DNA from: Mesobaculum littorinae
GTDB taxonomy: Bacteria > Pseudomonadota > Alphaproteobacteria > Rhodobacterales > Rhodobacteraceae
Direction: 5' to 3'
DNA: 64,000 nucleotides
Assembly: GCF_004011175.1 (NCBI RefSeq)
Contig: NZ_RQXX01000004.1
Span: forward strand, 248,001-312,000
Below the pieces are notes generated by a model, which had not been told where the DNA came from, ran no database searches, and saw only the letters and a list, made by a program, of their open reading frames with translations. Both the position numbers and the translations under genes were made by a program. This document shows positions 55,980 to 64,000 of this stretch, one piece after another. Position 1 is the stretch's first letter, and the number at the start of each line of letters is the position of its first letter.

Positions 55980-57008
55980 TCATTCCGCGGCGGGGACGCC
56001 GTCTTTCCATGTCTCCCAGTCCGCGATCACGGTCTCGGCAAAGGCATTGGCCACCCGGAACGCGTTTTCGGTCGCCGGACCGAAGCCGCCCGAATCCGAC
56101 GCGAGCGACTCGGCGGCGGTCTGCCCTTCGGCCGGGCGGTCGAAGTTCGACCCGGTGCGCAGGACCGCGACGCGGTCCATCTGCACCCGGCCCGCCGCGT
56201 CGGCACGCTCCAGCGCGGCCAGCGTCGCGTTGTCCTCCATCTGCGTGGTGCAGTAGGTCCCGGCCCCGTCGGTCAGCTGCGCCACCCGGTCCTCGACCTC
56301 GGCTGCGATGACGGCGCCGTGCCAGTAGGTGTCGGCCGACACCGTGTCGCAAAGGCTGACGAAGGGCGCGCGCTGTGCCGCCTCCTGCGTGTAGGTCGCC
56401 CGATATTCGGCGGCGGTATCGCCATCGGCCAGAGCCACGTCGCGGGTGATGTCAAAGGCCCGCTGCGCGAGGTCGGCGTTCAGCGCATAGACTTCGGTCC
56501 CCGCCGACCAGCCGCCTTCGGCCTGTCCCGGTTCGGCGGTACCGAGATCGAAGGCACCGGTTGTCCAGCCCTGGGGGATCTCGCGAGGATCGATCTGGTG
56601 GCGCAATCCGCCGTCCACCACGTAACGTGCCCAGTGGGCCGAGCCCAGCGTGCCCTCTTCGGGGTCCACGCCGCCGATCCCGGCGACGACGACATAGCTG
56701 TCGGAGAGGTCGATCTCGTCAGCAAGCGCCACCGCCGCGACCGACGCCGCGGCATTGGCGAAGCCCATCGTCGTCGTCATCACGCACAGGTCTTCGTTGC
56801 AGTGCAGCTCGGGCGCGCTTGCCGGAAGCCCGGGCACGGCGACCGCGGTATCGAGGGTGAGCGCATCTTGCCAGGGCTGGGTTTCGCCCGCGAACATGGT
56901 GATGACGAGCACCTTGGGCGCCACCGGCTGCTGCGCCTCTTCCTGCGCGGCAACAGAGAGCGGGACGATCGCGGTCGTGGCGGCGAGAAGAGCGGTCCTG
57001 AACGGCAT
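55980..57008 (-). CDS. NUP-family (purine nucleoside permease-like) secreted protein
   Basis: 342 residues. Signal peptide MPFRTALLAATTAIVPLSV-type ending at AAQEE, so exported. Family landmarks: KVLVITMFAGETQPW, a VMTTTMGFANAAASVAA segment, YVVVAGIGGVDPEEGTLGSAHWARYVVDG in short pieces, and late VLRTGSNFDRP. The family takes its name from a fungal nucleoside permease, but there are no membrane helices here and the fold pattern recalls nucleoside phosphorylases, so a periplasmic nucleoside-binding or cleaving role is more credible. Two Cys pairs could form disulfides. Confidence 0.85.
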   Translation of the reverse strand: MPFRTALLAATTAIVPLSVAAQEEAQQPVAPKVLVITMFAGETQPWQDALTLDTAVAVPGLPASAPELHCNEDLCVMTTTMGFANAAASVAAVALADEIDLSDSYVVVAGIGGVDPEEGTLGSAHWARYVVDGGLRHQIDPREIPQGWTTGAFDLGTAEPGQAEGGWSAGTEVYALNADLAQRAFDITRDVALADGDTAAEYRATYTQEAAQRAPFVSLCDTVSADTYWHGAVIAAEVEDRVAQLTDGAGTYCTTQMEDNATLAALERADAAGRVQMDRVAVLRTGSNFDRPAEGQTAAESLASDSGGFGPATENAFRVANAFAETVIADWETWKDGVPAAE

Positions 57009-57287
57009 GACTGGTTTCCTCTGATTGGCAATCCCGGAATCGGACCCTGCCGCTATCCCCGACGCCGGGGCCGGGGGCAATCGCCGCCCGATCAGCAGGT
57101 GGGGGCCGCCTCCCCCCTCTGCCCGCAAAACGGGCAGACGACGCAGACCTGCCCAAGAATGCCGCAAGAGAGCCGCATGAGGGGCATCGCCCAGCCGCGA
57201 CGTCCGCCCGCGCCTATCCCGGGTCGCGGCAACCGGCCCGGCCGCCCCGACATCGGCTGCGGGCGACCGAGGGTCAGCCCCGGCCCG

Positions 57288-58856
57288 TCACGCCCCCTGC
57301 CGGAAGCCGCGCAGCGCCGGAAGCACGGCGCCCAGATCCGCCGCTTCGCCCGCGCCGAAGGCGAAGTAGACCGAGCGGAACAGCGTGTAGAGCCGGTCGT
57401 AGGCCGCGACAGCCTCGCCGCGCGGCTCGTAGATCCGGTGCGGCGGGGCCAGCCGGTCCTGCGCGGACTCGTAACCGTCGAACACACCGGCGGCGAGGGC
57501 GGCGAAGATGCAGGCGCCGACACCCGTGGGGGATTGCCGCGGCACATGCACCTCGGTCCCCAGCACATCGGCGTAGATCTGGTTCAGCGCCGCGTTCTTC
57601 TGCGGGATGCCGCCGCCGTTCATCACCCGGTTCACGACGACGCCGTGCTCCTTCATCCGGTCGATGATCAGCCGGACATGCATCGCCATCCCCTCGATCG
57701 CGGCGTGAAGTTCGTCCGCGGCGGTGTGGTGCAGGTCCCAGCCCAGCGTGATGCCGCCCAGGTCGGACCGCACGAGCACGGTGCGGTCGCCATTGTCCCA
57801 GACCACGCGCAAAAGTCCGGTCGACCCGGGGGCCCGCGTCTCGAACCCCGCCGACAGCGTTCCCACGTCCGAGCCCGCGCGCGTGGCGATCGCCTCGAAG
57901 ATGTCGCCGGTGGCGGATTGCCCGGCCTCGACCCCGATCTGGCCCGCGACGACGCTGCCCGGCACCGCGCCGCAGATCCCCGGCACCGGGTCGATGCCCG
58001 GCGGCGCGATCGAGATCATGCAGGTCGAGGTGCCGACAACGTTGACCAGATCCCCCGGCCCGCAGCCGCAGGCGATGGAATCCCAGTGCGAATCGAAAGC
58101 GCCGAAGGGGATCGGGATGCCCGCCCGCAGGCCCAGCCTTTCGGCCCATGTCGCGGAGAGGTGTCCGGCAATCTTGTCGGAGGTGCCGAAACGCCCGCCC
58201 AGCCGGTCGTTGATCCCGTCAAGCAGCGGATCGACGCGCGACAGGAAGTCTTGCGGAGGGAAGCCGCCCCAGGCCTCGCCCCACATCCACTTGTGCCCCA
58301 TCGCGCAGACCGAACGCGGCAGGTCGTCGATCGTCGCGCCGGTCAGCGTGGCGACCAGCATGTCGCAGTGTTCCAGCGCGGTCGCCACGCGGTCGCGCTT
58401 GTCGGGGTTGTGGCGCAGGAAATGCAGAAGCTTGGCGTAGCCCCATTCGTGGCTGTAGACGCCCCCGCACCAGCGGATCGCCTCGATCCCCTCGTGATGG
58501 GCGCGGCGCGTGATCTCTTCGGCCTCGGCATGCGCGGTGTGGTCGCACCAGAGGTAATAGTCGTCGAGCGGTCGCAGATCCGCATCCACCATTACCACGC
58601 TCGACCCGGTGGTGTCGGCGGCGAAGGCGGCAATCTCGGTGCCGTCGATACCCGCGGCGGCGATGGCCTGCCCCATCGCGGCGACAAGCGCGTCCATGTG
58701 ATCGTCGTGCGACTGCTTGGCGGCCAGCGGCTCGGCCTGCGAGCGTTTCAGGGGATATTCCCCGATACCCGTGCCCAGCGTTTCGCCCGTGTCGGTCTGC
58801 ATCAGCGTCACGCGGACGCTGAGGGTGCCGAAATCTGCCCCTGCGACGATGGTCAT
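57288..58856 (-). CDS. araB: L-ribulokinase-like FGGY kinase
   Basis: Phosphorylates L-ribulose (or a close ketopentose). 522 residues. FGGY landmarks: ADFGTLSVR at the N-terminus, GGVYSHEWGYAKLLH near 145, EHCDMLVATLTG near 180, GHKWMWGEAWGG near 200, DSHWDSIACGCGPGDL near 275, GGGIPQKNAALNQIYADVLG near 425. The usual LWKDHTA is LWCDHTA here. Start overlaps araD by ATGA. Last gene of the operon. Confidence 0.88.
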   Translation of the reverse strand: MTIVAGADFGTLSVRVTLMQTDTGETLGTGIGEYPLKRSQAEPLAAKQSHDDHMDALVAAMGQAIAAAGIDGTEIAAFAADTTGSSVVMVDADLRPLDDYYLWCDHTAHAEAEEITRRAHHEGIEAIRWCGGVYSHEWGYAKLLHFLRHNPDKRDRVATALEHCDMLVATLTGATIDDLPRSVCAMGHKWMWGEAWGGFPPQDFLSRVDPLLDGINDRLGGRFGTSDKIAGHLSATWAERLGLRAGIPIPFGAFDSHWDSIACGCGPGDLVNVVGTSTCMISIAPPGIDPVPGICGAVPGSVVAGQIGVEAGQSATGDIFEAIATRAGSDVGTLSAGFETRAPGSTGLLRVVWDNGDRTVLVRSDLGGITLGWDLHHTAADELHAAIEGMAMHVRLIIDRMKEHGVVVNRVMNGGGIPQKNAALNQIYADVLGTEVHVPRQSPTGVGACIFAALAAGVFDGYESAQDRLAPPHRIYEPRGEAVAAYDRLYTLFRSVYFAFGAGEAADLGAVLPALRGFRQGA

Positions 58857-59554
58857 GCGGGCTCTTCCTGGCCGTAGGTGGCGGCCTGACCGTGCTTGCG
58901 CAGGAAATGCCGGTCGCGCAGCGCCGTGGGCAGGCTTTGCAGATCGGGGCGCAGCTGCATCGAATACCATGCCATGCGCGCGCATTCCTCGAGGATATGG
59001 GCGTTCATCGCGGCCTCGGCCGGGGTGCGGCCCCAGACGAAGGGCCCGTGGCCCGCGACCAGCGCCGCCGGGATCTCCATCGGGTCGAGGTCGGTGAAGC
59101 TGTCGATGATCGCCTGCCCGGTCGAGGCGACGTAGCTGTCGCGGATCTCGGTTTCGGTCAGGTGGCGGGTGACGGGCACCGTGCCGCGGAAATAGTCGGC
59201 ATGGGTGGTGCCGAAGCAGGGGATCGGCACCATCGCCTGCGCGAAGATCGTGGCAAAGGTCGAATGCGTATGCACCACGCTACCGATGCCGTCGAAGGCG
59301 CGGTAAAGCAGCAGGTGCGTGTCGAGGTCCGAGGACGGCTTGTAGTGGTTGTCGACCAGCGCCCCGTCCAGCCGCACCGTCACCATGTCCTGCGGGCTCA
59401 TCGTGTCATAGGGCACGCCGCTGGGCTTGATCGCGACAAGGCCGCTGTTCCTGTCGATCCCGCTGGCATTGCCGAAGGTCGCCATCACCAGCCCGGTGCG
59501 GACGGTGTCGAGGTTCGCCTCGCAGACGGCGGCCTTGAGGTCGGTCAGGTCCAT
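58853..59554 (-). CDS. araD: L-ribulose-5-phosphate 4-epimerase
   Basis: Converts L-ribulose 5-phosphate to D-xylulose 5-phosphate. 233 residues, class II aldolase fold. TFGNASGID, KPSGVPYD, zinc His pair in VVHTHSTFAT (near residue 95), third His in VAGHGPFVWG (near 170). GGGAAG precedes the ATG. Follows the hairpin at 59580-59614. Confidence 0.92.
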   Translation of the reverse strand: MDLTDLKAAVCEANLDTVRTGLVMATFGNASGIDRNSGLVAIKPSGVPYDTMSPQDMVTVRLDGALVDNHYKPSSDLDTHLLLYRAFDGIGSVVHTHSTFATIFAQAMVPIPCFGTTHADYFRGTVPVTRHLTETEIRDSYVASTGQAIIDSFTDLDPMEIPAALVAGHGPFVWGRTPAEAAMNAHILEECARMAWYSMQLRPDLQSLPTALRDRHFLRKHGQAATYGQEEPA

Positions 59555-59579
59555 GGTGCTTCCCTTTCGTTGGTCGTGC

Positions 59580-59614
59580 GGCCTGCGCCGCCCCCCGGGG
59601 GAACGGCGCAGGCC
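59580..59614 (-). terminator. Intra-operon hairpin between receptor gene and araD
   Basis: Perfect 11-bp stem GGCCTGCGCCG / CGGCGCAGGCC around a C6/G5-containing loop, directly after the receptor stop. No T-run, so probably an attenuating or RNA-stabilising hairpin that lets the receptor be made in excess over the kinase and epimerase. Confidence 0.65.
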
Positions 59615-59621
59615 CTGTCGC

Positions 59622-60569
59622 TTAGCGTTCGGCGGTCCAGCCCTGGTACTCGTCCACGTTCTCGGCGGTGATGAGCTCGGGGGCGATCAGCTTGGTATCC
59701 TCGGCCGGCGGGTTGCCCTGGAAGACGTCGTAGGACAGGCGCATCGCCTCGGCGGCCATGCCATAGGGGTCCTGGCTGGCCGAGGCCTTCATCAGCGCGC
59801 CCTCGGTCTTCAGCGCGTCCTCGGTATCGGGGGCGCCGTCGACGCCGGTGATGATGACGTCGGTGCGGTTCAGCTGACGCGCGGCCAGCTGAGCGCCCAG
59901 CGCCATCGGGTCGTTGGCGCCGAAGACGGCGTCGAGATCGCTGAACCGGGTCAGCAGGCCTTGCATGACCTGCAGGCCGCCATCGCGCGAGCCCATGCCG
60001 TTCTGGTCGTCCGACAGGACCTCGATGCCGTCGGCCGCGGCGAAGACGTCCGAGCAGCCCCGGAAGCGGTCGTTCAGCGACGACGACGAGGGGCCCTTGA
60101 TGATCGCCACGTTGCCTTCGCCGCCCAGCTGCTCGACGATGTATTCGCAGGCGATGGTGCCGGCGGCGACGTTGTCGGTCATCACCGTGACCTCGGCGCC
60201 CGGCGCGGATACGTCGAAGGCGCCGACGGTGATGCCCGCATCCTTGGCGCGCTGCACCGCGGGGGCGATGGCGCTGTCATCGACCGCGTTCAGCATGATG
60301 ATGTCGACGCCCGAGGCGATGAAGTTGTCGATCTGGCTGACCTGCTTGTTCAGGTCGTAATCGGCCGAGACCGCGGTGATCTGGACGTCCGGATTGATCT
60401 CTTCGGCGGCGTCGGTGATGCCCTCGATCGTGGCGACGAAGAACGGGTTGCCCAGAAGGCCGACCGAGATACCGACGCTTTCCAGCGTCTTGTCGTCCTG
60501 CGCGTGGGCCGTGGCGGCCAGTCCGACCGCCATCGCGGTCCCGAGTGCGAGCTTGTTCATGATACGCAT
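59622..60569 (-). CDS. Pentose ABC importer substrate-binding protein (RbsB-like)
   Basis: Periplasmic receptor of the type-I/LacI-like fold; 315 residues. ATG with GGAGGAG 7 bases upstream; ATG three codons later also possible. Signal peptide ends near TAHAQDD. Landmarks: GLLGNPFFVATIEGI, SQIDNFIASGVDIIMLN, GPSSSSLNDRFRGC, FGANDPMALGA. Ligand probably a pentose, judged from araBD. Confidence 0.93.
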   Translation of the reverse strand: MRIMNKLALGTAMAVGLAATAHAQDDKTLESVGISVGLLGNPFFVATIEGITDAAEEINPDVQITAVSADYDLNKQVSQIDNFIASGVDIIMLNAVDDSAIAPAVQRAKDAGITVGAFDVSAPGAEVTVMTDNVAAGTIACEYIVEQLGGEGNVAIIKGPSSSSLNDRFRGCSDVFAAADGIEVLSDDQNGMGSRDGGLQVMQGLLTRFSDLDAVFGANDPMALGAQLAARQLNRTDVIITGVDGAPDTEDALKTEGALMKASASQDPYGMAAEAMRLSYDVFQGNPPAEDTKLIAPELITAENVDEYQGWTAER

Positions 60570-60619
60570 TGGTTTCTCCTCCGGTTTGCGTTTCGTCTTG
60601 GCGGGCGCGGGATGCGCCC

Positions 60620-61603
60620 TCAGGTCCGGGCGCCGCTCTTGATGCGGTAGCGGTCCAGCGCCACGGCGGCGATGATGACCAGACCCTTGATGATGTACTG
60701 CCAGATGTCGGACACGCCGGTCAGGATCAGCCCGTTCGACAGCACCGCGATGATCAGCGCGCCGATCAGCGTGCCCCAGATCGACCCGATGCCGCCGATC
60801 AGGCTGGTGCCGCCCAGGATCACCGCCGCGATCGCGTCCAGTTCGTAGGCCTGGCCCAGTTGCAGGCCGTTGGCCGCGTAGAGACGCGCCGCCGACATCA
60901 CGCCGCCCAGACCCGACATCAGGCCGGAAAAGCCATAGACGAAGAGCAGAACCAGCCAGACCTTGATGCCGGTCAGGCGCGCGGCCTCCTGGTTGCCGCC
61001 GACGGCGTAGATCCAGGTGCCCAGGATGGTCGAGCGCAGGATGAACCACGACAGCAGGATCACCCCCAGCGCGATGATCGCCAGCCAGGGCACGCCGAGG
61101 AAATCGCCGTTGCCGAGGAAGGCGAAGGGCAGGTTCGAGTTGAAGACGGTGGTATCGTCGCCCATCAGCCGCGCGATCCCGCGCACCGCGGTCAGCGACC
61201 CCAGGGTGACGATGAAGGGCGGCAGCTTCAGGAACGCGATCAGGATCCCGTTGAAGAGCCCGAAGGCCAGCCCTAGCGCCATCCCCATCGGGATGCCAAG
61301 CATGCCGTAGCCGTCGAGCAGCGACACGGTCACCGCCCCCACCGCCGAGGCGGCGAGGATCGAGCCCACCGACAGGTCGATGCCGCCGGTCAGGATGACG
61401 AAGGTCATGCCCGCGGCCAGCACGATGTTGATCGACGCCTGCTGCATGACGATCGAGATGTTGTTCACGGTCAGGAACTTGCCGCTGAGCAGTTCGAACC
61501 CGATCGCCAGCAGGATCAGCACGGGCAACATGCCGAGCGCCATGATCGAGGTTTTCAGCGCCGCACGTTTGCCGCCGCTCGAAGACGTGGTGGTATCGGT
61601 CAT
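60620..61603 (-). CDS. Pentose ABC importer permease (RbsC-like)
   Basis: 327 residues, about ten membrane helices. RbsC/AraH landmarks: AGMTFVILTGGIDLSVGS near residue 60, LPPFIVTLGSL near 120, ILRSTILGTWIYAVGGN near 195, and ILGGTSLIGG near 270. Overlaps the ATPase gene by ATGA. Confidence 0.94.
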   Translation of the reverse strand: MTDTTTSSSGGKRAALKTSIMALGMLPVLILLAIGFELLSGKFLTVNNISIVMQQASINIVLAAGMTFVILTGGIDLSVGSILAASAVGAVTVSLLDGYGMLGIPMGMALGLAFGLFNGILIAFLKLPPFIVTLGSLTAVRGIARLMGDDTTVFNSNLPFAFLGNGDFLGVPWLAIIALGVILLSWFILRSTILGTWIYAVGGNQEAARLTGIKVWLVLLFVYGFSGLMSGLGGVMSAARLYAANGLQLGQAYELDAIAAVILGGTSLIGGIGSIWGTLIGALIIAVLSNGLILTGVSDIWQYIIKGLVIIAAVALDRYRIKSGART

Positions 61604-63165
61604 AGGCCTTCCTTCTCTGCGATCCTGGGCGTCCCGGTCCGCGCCCGTTCGGACGCGCCGGTGGACAGGGCCATGATGTCGGTCTGTTCGATGGCGCGGC
61701 CCGGCTCTGCCTTCACCTCGCCCGCGATCTTGCCTTCGCGCATGACGAGGCAGCGGTCCGAGATGCCGATGATCTCGGGCAGTTCGCTCGACACCACGAC
61801 GATGGCCAGCCCCTCGCGGGCCAGCTCGTCGATCAGGCGATAGATCTCGGACTTGGCGCCGACATCGACGCCGCGCGTGGGCTCGTCCAGCATCAGTACC
61901 TTGGGCTGCGCTTCCAGCAGGCGGGCCAGCAGCACCTTTTGCTGGTTGCCGCCCGAAAGCGACCCCGCGTTGGCCCGAACCGACGGCGCGCGGATGCTGA
62001 GCGCGTCCAGCGCGGCCTTTGCCCGCCGCGTCGCCGCGCCGAAGTTCCGCAGCCCGCCGGGGCGCGCGTCCTCTTCGGCCACGGCCATGTTGATGTTGTC
62101 CGACAGCGTCATGTCGAGGAACAGGCCCAGGTCCTTGCGGTCCTCGGTCAGGTAGGCGATGCCGTGGGCCAGCGCCGCGCGGGGCGACCGGGGCGTCACC
62201 TCCTGCCCGTTCAGCCAGACCTTGCCGCTGGTCGCGGGGTCGGCGCCGTAGATCAGCCGCAACAGCTCGGTCCGGCCCGAACCGACCAGCCCCGCGACGC
62301 CAAGAACCTCGCCCCGGCCAACCTCGAACGAACACCCCTTTACCTTGGTGCCGTCGCCCATGTCCTCGACCCGCAGCACCGTCTCGCGGTCCTTGTCGCC
62401 GGCGACATGTTCCTTCTTGTAGAAACTCGACAGATCGCGCCCGACCATCATCGACACCAGCCTGTCGGCCTCGATCTCTTCCTTGTCCAGCGTGCCCACG
62501 TATTCACCGTCGCGCAGCACCGAGCAGCGGTCGGAAAGCTGGTAGATCTCGTCCATCCGGTGGCTGATATAGACGATGGCGATGCCGTCGCGCTTGAGCC
62601 CCGCGATGACGTCGAACAGCTTCTCGGTCTCGCGCTCGGACAGCGAGGTGGTGGGTTCGTCCATCACGATGATCCTGGCATCGGTGGACAGCGCCCGCGC
62701 GATCTCGACCAGCTGCCGTTCGCCCAGCGAAAGGCGCGACACCGTGGTCGCCGCGTCGAAGCTGACGCCCAGCCGATCGAGGATCGGCCGCGTCCGCTCC
62801 ATCATCTGGCGCCGGTTGACGATACCGCCGCTATGCGGCTCGGCCCCGAGAAAGACGTTCTGCGCGACGCTGAGGTTCGGGGCCAGCGTCAGCTCCTGGT
62901 AGATCACGGCCACGCCGCGCGCCTTCGACGCCTTGGGATCGCCCAGCGGGATCGGCTTGCCGTCGACCAGCACCTCGCCCCCCGCGTCGGGGGTGTGGGC
63001 GCCCGACAGGACCTTCATCAGCGTGGACTTACCCGCGCCGTTCTCGCCCATCAGCGAATGCACCTCGCCGCCGTAGACCTGCAGCGATACGCCCTGCAGC
63101 GCCTTGATCGGCCCGAAGGTCTTGGAGATGTCACGCATCTCCAGAATGGGAACGTCAGCTGTCAT
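61600..63165 (-). CDS. Pentose ABC importer ATPase, double nucleotide-binding (RbsA/AraG-like)
   Basis: 521 residues with two ATPase halves. First: Walker A GENGAGKS, signature LSLGERQ, Walker B IIVMDEP. Second: degenerate Walker A GLVGSGRT, signature LSGGNQQK, Walker B VLMLDEP, as usual for the family. GGAGG is about 7 bases before the ATG, which overlaps the regulator stop (ATGA). Confidence 0.95.
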   Translation of the reverse strand: MTADVPILEMRDISKTFGPIKALQGVSLQVYGGEVHSLMGENGAGKSTLMKVLSGAHTPDAGGEVLVDGKPIPLGDPKASKARGVAVIYQELTLAPNLSVAQNVFLGAEPHSGGIVNRRQMMERTRPILDRLGVSFDAATTVSRLSLGERQLVEIARALSTDARIIVMDEPTTSLSERETEKLFDVIAGLKRDGIAIVYISHRMDEIYQLSDRCSVLRDGEYVGTLDKEEIEADRLVSMMVGRDLSSFYKKEHVAGDKDRETVLRVEDMGDGTKVKGCSFEVGRGEVLGVAGLVGSGRTELLRLIYGADPATSGKVWLNGQEVTPRSPRAALAHGIAYLTEDRKDLGLFLDMTLSDNINMAVAEEDARPGGLRNFGAATRRAKAALDALSIRAPSVRANAGSLSGGNQQKVLLARLLEAQPKVLMLDEPTRGVDVGAKSEIYRLIDELAREGLAIVVVSSELPEIIGISDRCLVMREGKIAGEVKAEPGRAIEQTDIMALSTGASERARTGTPRIAEKEGL

Positions 63166-63941
63166 GGTCGCACCTCCGGGTCGGCGATGGTCAATTGGAC
63201 GCCCGCGTCCTCGATCATCTGGCGGTGCGCATCGTCCAGACCGCTGTCGGTCACGATCCGGGCCACGCGCCAGAGCGGCAGCGCCACCGATGGGGGACGC
63301 TCTTCGAACTTGCGGCTGTCGACGAGCAGAACCACTTCGTTCGCTCTATCCGCGAAGTGTTGTACGAATTTCACGAGAAGCGGGTGCGATTCAAGGATTC
63401 CCTTGGCGCTGACGCCCAGCGCGCCGACAAAGAACTGCTGGGCGAAGAATTCGGTGTCCAGCCCGCTGGGGTCGTAAAGCAGCCCCGGCTCGCGGTGCAG
63501 GTCGCCGCCGCCGACGGTCACCTGGCAGGTGCCGTGTTCGCCCAGATAGGCGGCCAGCGGCATGGAATGCGTGGTGACGCGGACATTGCGGTCGGCGATG
63601 CGGACCCCGAAATGGAAGCAGGTCGACCCGGCATGCACCACGATCTGGCTGCCGTCGCGCACCAAGTCACAGGCCGCGGCGGCGATGGCGCGCTTTGCGT
63701 CCACCGCGATGTCGCGGTTGTCGGCGAAGGGCAGCGCGACGGGGCGGCTTTGCAGCGCGCCCTCCAGCGCGGTGACGCCACCGTAGACCCGCGTCGCCAG
63801 GCCGGCCGCCGCGAGCTTTTCGATATCGCGGCGCACGGTGGCGGCCGAGGCGTCGACCAGCGTCGTCAGCTCGTTGACCGATAGAAACGGTCGCTCGCGC
63901 AGGGCCTCGAGCACGGCCTGATGTCGGCGATGTTCGTCCAT
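63162..63941 (-). CDS. DeoR-family regulator of the pentose operon
   Basis: 259 residues. DeoR winged helix at residues 1-58 (LSVNELTTLVDASAATVRRD), then DeoRC sensor domain with DAKRAIAAAA, VVHAGSTCFHFG (a variant of the usual D-x-G-T/S-T sugar-phosphate loop) and VLLVDSRKFEE. GGAGGATC before ATG at 63941. First gene of the operon; the promoter and operator lie mostly beyond the window. Probably senses a phosphorylated pentose and represses the operon. Confidence 0.93.
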   Translation of the reverse strand: MDEHRRHQAVLEALRERPFLSVNELTTLVDASAATVRRDIEKLAAAGLATRVYGGVTALEGALQSRPVALPFADNRDIAVDAKRAIAAAACDLVRDGSQIVVHAGSTCFHFGVRIADRNVRVTTHSMPLAAYLGEHGTCQVTVGGGDLHREPGLLYDPSGLDTEFFAQQFFVGALGVSAKGILESHPLLVKFVQHFADRANEVVLLVDSRKFEERPPSVALPLWRVARIVTDSGLDDAHRQMIEDAGVQLTIADPEVRP

Positions 63942-64000
63942 GATCCTCCGGGACCGGCAGCTCCCCCTGCCGAACAGGCCAACCATGACGCATCACAATC

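Overview
The window is about 64 kb of very GC-rich (roughly two-thirds GC) chromosomal DNA packed with catabolic transport operons. Gene content points to a marine or soil alphaproteobacterium of the Rhodobacterales (Roseobacter/Paracoccus group): TRAP transporters, many binding-protein ABC importers, FadR-type GntR regulators, a class III alcohol dehydrogenase and 4-base ATGA/GTGA overlaps between operon genes. This is inference; there is no rRNA or marker gene. I found no tRNA, rRNA, CRISPR array, insertion sequence or prophage.

Layout. 1-4.1 kb: RND efflux pump (permease cut by the window edge, plus membrane fusion protein) divergent from a TetR regulator, with two TGACA-N4-TGTCA palindromes between them. 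4.3-22.3 kb: a sugar-acid block. It holds a complete oxidative hexuronate pathway: uronate dehydrogenase (udh), galactarolactone cycloisomerase (gci), galactarolactone isomerase (gli), keto-deoxy-glucarate dehydratase (kdgD) and alpha-ketoglutarate semialdehyde dehydrogenase, with a TRAP importer and a GntR regulator. Beside it is a second module: an Opp/Dpp-type ABC importer split over two operons, an alpha/beta hydrolase, an enolase-superfamily enzyme of unknown substrate and a second GntR regulator. Operators of the form TGT-N3-ACA, in pairs 21 bp apart, lie in front of these units.

22.4-27.9 kb: an OFA-family carrier with a DctB/DctD-like two-component system; two identical 13-bp palindromes lie upstream of the carrier. 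28.3-28.7 kb: decayed remains of a siderophore ABC transporter (FecCD permease and ATPase fragments). 28.8-35.9 kb: seven genes each overlapping the next by 4 bases: EEP-fold phosphodiesterase, CDP-alcohol phosphatidyltransferase, flippase-like membrane protein, membrane sulfatase-superfamily enzyme, and an ABC importer without an ATPase. I do not recognise this combination and regard it as the best candidate for an undescribed system.

35.9-39.1 kb: YceI protein, a GlxA-type regulator broken by a 7-bp tandem duplication, and a class III alcohol dehydrogenase lacking two structural zinc cysteines. 39.4-51.2 kb: a sugar ABC importer operon with an argininosuccinate-lyase-like enzyme and a ROK kinase, divergent from a ROK repressor, a two-domain PIG-L deacetylase and an EamA permease; the set suggests use of an N-substituted amino sugar. 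51.3-54.5 kb: SH3 lipoprotein and an arsenic operon (arsR, acr3, arsC, arsH). 54.7-57.0 kb: aldo/keto reductase and a NUP-family protein. 57.3-63.9 kb: a pentose operon (DeoR regulator, ABC importer, araD, araB) with no araA in view.
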